Positions 59,543 through 64,000 of a stretch of DNA of 64,000 nucleotides are shown piece by piece. Source of the DNA: an uncultured Mycoplasmatota bacterium (GTDB lineage: Bacteria; Bacillota_I; Bacilli_A; RF39; UBA660); the NCBI GenBank assembly GCA_900552495.1, contig URZY01000003.1, forward strand, positions 121,602 through 185,601. Reading direction: 5' to 3'. Both the position numbers and the translations under genes were made by a program. The notes beneath the pieces are model-generated. The model searched no databases, was not told the DNA's origin, and saw only the letters and a program-made list of their open reading frames with translations. Positions within the stretch are counted from its first letter, which is position 1. The number at the start of each line of letters is the position of its first letter.

Positions 59543-61534
59543 ATGGCTAGAAAAAAAGAAGAAAAAGAAAAGCAGGAAAAAACAAAGAAGCCAGTTGCCT
59601 TTATATTATTACTGATACTTGTAGTTTTGGCAGTTGCTTCTAGTGGATATTTAATATATATTCTTAGTTTATTAGCAACAATTGAAACATTTATTAGAAC
59701 GGTTATTATTGGTTTATTAGCTTTTATAGATTTTATTTTAATTTTAAAACTGGTACTTTTGAAAAAGAAGAGACCAAAGAGTAAGAAAGTAAAACGACAT
59801 ATTGGTTTTTCTATATTTTGTATTATTTATATTATTGCTTGTTTTTTAATTGCCTTTGTTGTGAATTATTTATACAGTAAATTGGATAATATTAATAAAG
59901 ATATGGTTACCTACTCTTCTAGTTTACTTGTTATGGCAGATGATCCAGCAACAAAGATTGATGATATTAAGGATTATGAAATAGCAATTTTAGAAGATGA
60001 AGACAATCCCGAAGGTTATGTTATTCCACAAGAGATTATTAAAGAGCATAATTTAAATGATAGTAATATTATTACTCCATATGATAACTACTCTACTATG
60101 TTGGTAGATATGTATGCGGGAGAGATTGATGCTGTTTTTATCTCTAGTAGTTATGCAGATATGTATTCTGGAATTACTGGCTATGAGGATATTGCGACAG
60201 ATACAAAAGTTATTATTTCGAAAGAAAAAGATATGAAAAAATCAGATGCCTCATCATTTGAAACTTCATCTGTTAATAAATCTGTTACTGAACCATTTAC
60301 TATATTATTGATGGGTATTGATTCAACTAGTGAAGTTTTATCAAAAAATGCTGTTGCAAATGGTGATACATTAATCTTGGTAACATTTAATCCTAAGACT
60401 TTAAATGCAACGATGATTTCAATTCCAAGAGATAGTTACGTTCCTATTGCTTGTTGGCCAAATAAAGATGAAAATAAAATTACACATGCAGCCGGTTATG
60501 GTAATGACTGTATGATTAATACTATTCAAAATTACTTTGGTATTACAATTGACTATTATGCAAAGATTAATTTTAAGGGATTGGTTAAATTAGTAGACGC
60601 TGTTGGCGGGGTTGAGGTAGATGTTCCGCAACAACTATGTACAGATAATTCTGATCGTTATTCAACTATTTGTATTAATCCTGGTAGACAAACGTTAAAT
60701 GGTGAGCAGGCTTTAGTATTTGCAAGAAATAGGAAGTCCCTAGCAAATGGTGATTTCGGTAGAGCTCAACATCAACAGGAAATAGTCATGGCTTTAATCG
60801 ATAAAATGAAAGGTATTAATAAAGTTAGTCAATTTACACAAATACTTGATACTGTTTCAAATAGTTTAGATACAAATCTTACTACAAAACAAATATTAGA
60901 GTTTTATAATGTTGGTAAAGATATTATAAAGAAGAGTTTGAGTTCTGATGAAGCTGAATTAATAAATGTTCAACAGCTTTATTTAGAGGGCGATAGTCAA
61001 ATGATTTATGATGAACGTATGAGAATGGTTCTTTACAACTATATCCCTAATTCAAATAGTAAAAAAGATGTTGTTCAAGCAATGAAAGAAAATTTAGAAT
61101 TAGTAGAACACAAACCGATTAAAACATTTAGTTTCTCAGTAAATACTCCTTATGAGAAAGAAGTTATTGGTTCTGGTCCATATAGAAGTGGTGCGGGAAC
61201 ATATAGTTTACTTCCAAGTTTTATTGGATTAAGTGAAGCAGCGGCAACTAATAGAGCAGCAAATTTAGGAATTTCTGTTAAGTTTGTAGGTAGTGGTGGT
61301 ACTGTTATTAGTCAAAGTTATCCGGCTAATAAGAGAATTGATAAAATAAGTGGTTCATTGGTTCTTACACTTTCAAGTTCAAAAGTTGAAGAGGAAGAGG
61401 AAAAACCGAAGGATGATGAGGAAGAAGAAAATGGCGGTGATAATGGTAATACTGATACTCCAGATACGCCAACACCTTCACCTAGTCCTAGCCCTACTCC
61501 ATCACCTAGTCCTACACCTTCACCTAGTGAATGA
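59543..61534 (+). CDS. LCP-family cell-wall polymer ligase with C-terminal PASTA domain
   Basis: A 663-residue LytR-CpsA-Psr protein linking teichoic acid or capsule to peptidoglycan. Three membrane helices lie at about 20-120. A binding-protein-like external domain follows (DYEIAILEDEDNPEGYVIPQEIIKEHNL...DAVFISSSYADMY), then the LCP catalytic domain at about 250-450 (PFTILLMGIDS, NGDTLILVTFNPKTLNATMISIPRDSYV, DAVGGVEVDVP, LNGEQALVFARNRKSLANGDFGRAQHQQEIV). One PASTA domain lies near 550-615, then an acidic stretch and a S/P/T repeat tail. ATG 59543 has GGAG at 8 bases; ATG 59537 is too close. Stop TGA. Confidence 0.92.
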   Translation: MARKKEEKEKQEKTKKPVAFILLLILVVLAVASSGYLIYILSLLATIETFIRTVIIGLLAFIDFILILKLVLLKKKRPKSKKVKRHIGFSIFCIIYIIACFLIAFVVNYLYSKLDNINKDMVTYSSSLLVMADDPATKIDDIKDYEIAILEDEDNPEGYVIPQEIIKEHNLNDSNIITPYDNYSTMLVDMYAGEIDAVFISSSYADMYSGITGYEDIATDTKVIISKEKDMKKSDASSFETSSVNKSVTEPFTILLMGIDSTSEVLSKNAVANGDTLILVTFNPKTLNATMISIPRDSYVPIACWPNKDENKITHAAGYGNDCMINTIQNYFGITIDYYAKINFKGLVKLVDAVGGVEVDVPQQLCTDNSDRYSTICINPGRQTLNGEQALVFARNRKSLANGDFGRAQHQQEIVMALIDKMKGINKVSQFTQILDTVSNSLDTNLTTKQILEFYNVGKDIIKKSLSSDEAELINVQQLYLEGDSQMIYDERMRMVLYNYIPNSNSKKDVVQAMKENLELVEHKPIKTFSFSVNTPYEKEVIGSGPYRSGAGTYSLLPSFIGLSEAAATNRAANLGISVKFVGSGGTVISQSYPANKRIDKISGSLVLTLSSSKVEEEEEKPKDDEEEENGGDNGNTDTPDTPTPSPSPSPTPSPSPTPSPSE

Positions 61535-61560
61535 CAATAATAAAAGACAGGGCTTAGATG

Positions 61561-61594
61561 ACCTCATTTCTTCTGTTCAAGAAATGAGGTTTTT
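61561..61594 (+). terminator. Terminator of the LCP gene
   Basis: A 12-bp perfect stem ACCTCATTTCTT with its complement (61561-61572, 61579-61590), a 6-base loop and a T5 run. Confidence 0.9.
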
Positions 61595-61619
61595 ATATTG
61601 GAACTATTATAACGATGAA

Positions 61620-61643
61620 AAACCATTAGCTTAGGCTAATGGT
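61620..61643. repeat. Left 24-bp flanking copy (target duplication) of the IS30 element
   Basis: A 24-bp sequence identical to 62666-62689. It is itself an inverted repeat (CCATTAGC...GCTAATGG with central TTAG), i.e. a terminator hairpin. It directly borders the IS left end at 61644. Confidence 0.85.
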
Positions 61644-61669
61644 CCTAAATTGAAATTTCAACCGCACCA
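61644..61669 (+). repeat. Left terminal inverted repeat of the IS
   Basis: The inner part TTTCAACCGCACCA is identical in both ends; the outer part differs by a few substitutions and one base of length. Confidence 0.85.
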
Positions 61670-61685
61670 CCTGGTGCGGCTTTTT
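61661..61685 (+). terminator. Terminator hairpin built from the IS left end
   Basis: CCGCACCA (61662-61669) pairs with TGGTGCGG (61672-61679), followed by CTTTTT. The left arm is the inner TIR itself. It should stop transcripts entering the IS from the LCP side. Confidence 0.75.
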
Positions 61686-61693
61686 GATACAAT
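61685..61693 (+). promoter_or_regulatory. TG-extended -10 promoter of the transposase
   Basis: TGATACAAT just after the entry terminator; the predicted start of transcription is near 61700. Confidence 0.5.
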
Positions 61694-61695
61694 AA

Positions 61696-61724
61696 AGGAG
61701 CCAAATCCCGGCAAGGAGGCTCCT
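61696..61724 (+). promoter_or_regulatory. Hairpin that can hide the transposase ribosome binding site
   Basis: AGGAGCC (61696-61702) pairs with GGCTCCT (61718-61724), covering part of the SD AAGGAGG (61713-61719) before ATG 61727. Transcripts started at the internal promoter would lack most of the left arm, read-through transcripts would have both. Confidence 0.5.
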
Positions 61725-61726
61725 AT

Positions 61727-62638
61727 ATGAATTATACTCAATTAACTAAAGAAAAGAAAGCGCAAATTGATATCTTACTTGAACAAGGACTATCTATGAG
61801 AAAAACTGCAGAAATTCTTGGTATTAGTCATTCTACTATTTCTAGATACAAAGCCGGAATTTATAAAAAAAGAGAAATTGATATTACTATAAAGTATGAC
61901 ACGTTTCTTAGATACTTGTATACCCATTATGATTATAAAACCTGTTCTATTGAAATTTGTATTATGAAATTTAAAAGACAATACTTAAATGCCGGTTGTC
62001 CATCTATTAAACAAGTCTATAATTGGATAAATGAAGGTAAAATAAAATTATCTAAAAAGGACTTGTGTTATAAAAAGCGACGCGGAAAGAAAACTTCTAT
62101 GTTGAATCATACAAAGTGGAATATAGATCATAAAACAGTACTTCCAATAAGTCTTAGACCTAAATATATCAATAAAAGAGATGAATTAGGTCATTTAGAG
62201 ATAGATTCTATTTTAGGCAAAAGAAATGAATATGATTCTATAATTTCTATAGTTGATAGATGTTCAAGAAAAGTTTGGTTAATAAAAGCAGAATACAAAA
62301 ATGAATATTATACAGATAAAATAATTTATGACTATTTGATAAGAAATGAAATAAAAGTAAAATCAATTACTGTGGATAATGGATTAGAGTTCCAAGCTTT
62401 AGGTTTAACCGCAAAAAAACTTGGAGTAAAACTATATAAATGTGATCCATATTGTTCATTCCAACGAGGAACAAATGAAAGAACGAATGCATTAGTAAGA
62501 AGATTTATTCCAAAAGGAAATTCAATGAAGTTCGTAAGTCAATATTATTTAGATAATATTTGTTTTGAAATAAACAGTATGCCACGCAAATTATTTGACT
62601 ATAAATGTGCATATGATATAGAATTAAAATATAAATAA
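61727..62638 (+). CDS. IS30-family transposase
   Basis: A 303-residue DDE transposase. The N-terminal HTH (LTKEKKAQIDILLEQGLSMRKTAEILGISHSTISRYKAG) is IS30-typical. The catalytic triad is visible as Asp in HLEIDSILGKRN, Asp in KSITVDNGLEFQAL, and Glu in FQRGTNERTNALVRRFIPKG. The C-terminus ...INSMPRKLFDYKCAYD matches the family N-x-R-P-R-K-x-L-x-x-x-x-P-x-E region in degenerate form. Length is close to the usual 320-340 but short. Full frame and SD suggest activity. Confidence 0.95.
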   Translation: MNYTQLTKEKKAQIDILLEQGLSMRKTAEILGISHSTISRYKAGIYKKREIDITIKYDTFLRYLYTHYDYKTCSIEICIMKFKRQYLNAGCPSIKQVYNWINEGKIKLSKKDLCYKKRRGKKTSMLNHTKWNIDHKTVLPISLRPKYINKRDELGHLEIDSILGKRNEYDSIISIVDRCSRKVWLIKAEYKNEYYTDKIIYDYLIRNEIKVKSITVDNGLEFQALGLTAKKLGVKLYKCDPYCSFQRGTNERTNALVRRFIPKGNSMKFVSQYYLDNICFEINSMPRKLFDYKCAYDIELKYK

Positions 62639-62640
62639 AA

Positions 62641-62665
62641 TGGTGCGGTTGAAATTACAATAAAG
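62641..62665 (-). repeat. Right terminal inverted repeat of the IS
   Basis: Begins TGGTGCGGTTGAAA two bases after the transposase stop; it is the inverted copy of the left end. Confidence 0.85.
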
Positions 62666-62692
62666 AAACCATTAGCTTAGGCTAATGGTTGC
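62666..62692 (-). terminator. Right 24-bp flanking copy: terminator hairpin of the 62697 gene
   Basis: Identical to 61620-61643. On the minus strand AACCATTAGC pairs with GCTAATGGTT, followed by TCTTTATT. In the reconstructed empty site the hairpin would be followed by TTTTT, a better terminator. Confidence 0.75.
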
Positions 62693-62696
62693 TTTA

Positions 62697-63446
62697 TTAA
62701 TTACTATTTTTAATATTTTGTCTTACGGTACCAGTATAATATAAGTTCTTTTCTGGAATAAAGACTGATATAAGGATTTCTCCTTGGAAATCATAAAAGA
62801 CAACTATATCGTTATGTTGTTCTCCTGGAACGATGTTCATTCCTTCTTCATCATTAATAATCTTAATTATATTTTCAATTGCACTAGTTATCTCTTGGTC
62901 TGTTATTCTTTCGGCTTCCTTAAATTCTTGTTGAGTTAAAAGTTTATCTTTACTTTTATCATATAGATACCATTCTATTTTCTTACGATTATATTCATTA
63001 GTGCATAGATTAATGATATTTCTTTGAACCGCTATGCTTATATATTTTTCATTTTCATAGTTATAGTAATTTGTTACAACTCGTTGTTCATGATAATATT
63101 TATCTTTTACGGCTGTACATCTTTCATTGTCTGTGGTAGAGTTTTTTACTTGTTCATAATATTGTTTTGTATCATTATTAATTTTTTCGATTTTTTTAGT
63201 TAGTTTTTTTGATGAAGAATTGATAACTAAGGTATCATAATTATCTTCCGCTGGCATTTCACAATCTTCTGTTTTACAGTTGGTTATTTTTAAACGCATA
63301 CTTTCTGGATAATCATAAAATAGCTCATTATTTTCAGACTTTGAGTCGGTCTTACGTGTTGTTAAGTAAGCCCCACCTCCAATCAGCGCAATGGCAATGA
63401 CTATCATAAGAACCCCTACAATATAATTTAGTTTATTTTTTTTCAC
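62697..63446 (-). CDS. Membrane-anchored exported protein of unknown function
   Basis: A 249-residue protein. An N-terminal anchor (KLNYIVGVLMIVIAIALIGGGAYL) is followed by external residues 32-249. SMRLKITNCKTEDCEMPAEDNYDTLVINSSSKKLTKKIEKINNDTKQYYEQV, YYNYENEKYISIAVQRNIINLCTNEYNRKKIEWYLYDKSKDKLLTQQEFKEA recall the DUF3298/PdaC-like module (weak). Three to four Cys suggest disulfides. The start is GTG 63446 with SD AGGTGA. Fifteen bases after the thrombospondin-repeat gene, same strand, so probably one operon. Confidence 0.7.
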   Translation of the reverse strand: MKKNKLNYIVGVLMIVIAIALIGGGAYLTTRKTDSKSENNELFYDYPESMRLKITNCKTEDCEMPAEDNYDTLVINSSSKKLTKKIEKINNDTKQYYEQVKNSTTDNERCTAVKDKYYHEQRVVTNYYNYENEKYISIAVQRNIINLCTNEYNRKKIEWYLYDKSKDKLLTQQEFKEAERITDQEITSAIENIIKIINDEEGMNIVPGEQHNDIVVFYDFQGEILISVFIPEKNLYYTGTVRQNIKNSN

Positions 63447-63461
63447 GCTTTCACCTACCTT

Positions 63462-64000
63462 TTATCCTTGGCATTGTGCATATGGACATACAGAATTAGA
63501 ACCGCCAATACAGTTTGTATGAATCCATACTATACGATTACTTGGGGCTGCTGAGTAAAAGTTACCGCTCGCAGCATAAACCTTAGTCATGCCTCCGCTA
63601 CTTCCTAGAACATATAATCTATCATTAGCTCCATTTAGATGGTGTTGAACTGTTCCTGCATAAGTACTAGCGGAAGATGATGTATAAATAAAGGTATTTC
63701 CTTCACGACACGCAGTAACCCAAGTACAACCAGTCGGATTTGAATCGCTACAGCAAGACTGAGTATTACATGATTGCTCTAAAGCATTAGCTTTTGAACC
63801 ACAACTTACGCTACTATCATAGGCTGATACTAAATACGCTGTTTTGTATTGTTTTCCGCCGCCACAAGTTTTACTGCATGATGACCAACCACTATAACTA
63901 CTTATTACGGTAGATGAACAACAGTCCTGTTTGTTGCAGGCCTGAGATGAAGTGGTTGTTCCACAATTTCTTCCGTCGTATGTACTATATTTGGTTCCGC
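63462..64000 (-). CDS. Cys-rich extracellular protein with thrombospondin type-1 repeats, partial
   Basis: The frame is open from the window edge down to the stop at 63462-63464 (179 codons), so the N-terminus and start lie outside. It contains SGWSSCSKTCGGGKQYKTAYL...SVSCGSKANALEQSCNTQSCC, matching the TSR consensus W-S-x-C-S-x-T-C-G-x-G, then C...Q-x-C-N-x-x-x-C. Before it, NCGTTTSSQACNKQDCC is the end of another repeat. The C-terminal about 100 residues (GCTWVTACREGNTFIYTSS...RLYVLGSSGGMTKVYAASGNFYS...CPYAQCQG) form a Cys-rich SH3-like domain. Probably secreted or surface-bound, with disulfides. TSRs are rare in Bacillota. Confidence 0.8.
   Translation of the reverse strand, partial: GTKYSTYDGRNCGTTTSSQACNKQDCCSSTVISSYSGWSSCSKTCGGGKQYKTAYLVSAYDSSVSCGSKANALEQSCNTQSCCSDSNPTGCTWVTACREGNTFIYTSSSASTYAGTVQHHLNGANDRLYVLGSSGGMTKVYAASGNFYSAAPSNRIVWIHTNCIGGSNSVCPYAQCQG

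Larger units (their letters stand above)
61644..62665 (+). mobile_element. IS30-family insertion sequence, intact, about 1022 bp
   Basis: Inverted ends of about 25 bp (61644-61669 and 62641-62665), a single transposase gene, and 24-bp direct repeats on both flanks that are hairpins. The extent is set by the divergence of the flanking repeats. Elements such as IS1630 of Mycoplasma fermentans are known to insert into and duplicate inverted repeats/terminators of variable length. Intact frame, ends and duplication indicate a fairly recent insertion between the LCP gene and the convergent 62697 gene. Confidence 0.92.

Noticed and set aside
61350..61634. 94-codon frame over the LCP tail, Arg/Lys then His/Leu rich
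   Set aside because: Frame-shifted reading of the acidic and S/P/T repeat of the LCP gene; runs into the terminator and the IS flank.
1..64000. Mollicute genetic code (UGA = Trp)
   Set aside because: All Trp codons seen are TGG and genes are full length under the standard code. The LCP gene ends in TGA with a terminator 26 bases on.

Overview
The window is AT-rich (roughly 30% G+C by eye) and uses the standard code: Trp is TGG throughout, and reading frames end at TAA, TAG or TGA. It shows strong AGGAGG-type ribosome binding sites, compact operons with 1-11 base overlaps, many U-tailed hairpin terminators (often sharing the stop codon) and repeated TG-extended -10 promoters (TGnTATAAT). Together with teichoic-acid/capsule genes, LCP, PASTA, FemAB and lipobox proteins this points to a low-GC Gram-positive (Bacillota; perhaps an uncultured gut Bacilli/RF39-like lineage - inference). 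No tRNA, rRNA or CRISPR array was seen, and no gene-free stretch exceeds 300 bases.

Layout. 1-2.2 kb: an ATPase cut by the left edge plus a Cys/Ser-repeat partner. 2.2-9.6 kb (minus): SIS protein with WYL regulator, a lipoprotein, a two-component system and a MacB/FtsX-type ABC transporter. 9.7-19.3 kb (minus): housekeeping and small genes (PRPP synthetase-like protein, adhE coupled to an APH-like kinase, two zincins, prolyl-tRNA editing protein, DUF21/CBS protein, papain-like hydrolase). 19.4-24.7 kb (plus): trkA-trkH and a two-gene M16 peptidase set (YmfF/YmfH-like). 24.7-33.7 kb: Nudix/HTH protein, lipoprotein, ASCH, a transglutaminase-like protein, ylmH, DUF4097 with a membrane XRE regulator, GH25 lysozyme, a zinc/cadmium ATPase with its ArsR repressor and operator, TSCPD protein.

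33.6-63.4 kb is an envelope region: FemAB aminoacyltransferase, lipid kinase, TagGH exporter, acyltransferase, then two minus-strand polysaccharide operons. One carries capEFG (UDP-FucNAc pathway) and three glycosyltransferases. The other begins with a Wzy-like polymerase fused to a GT4 glycosyltransferase. Next come a kinase-less six-PASTA protein, a 1256-residue GH73/Ig-like exported hydrolase, and an LCP ligase with its own PASTA domain.

The most notable items are at the right end. An intact IS30-family element is flanked by 24-bp copies of a terminator hairpin, as for elements that target and duplicate inverted repeats. Beyond it a minus-strand CDS runs off the window edge and carries an almost textbook thrombospondin type-1 repeat.
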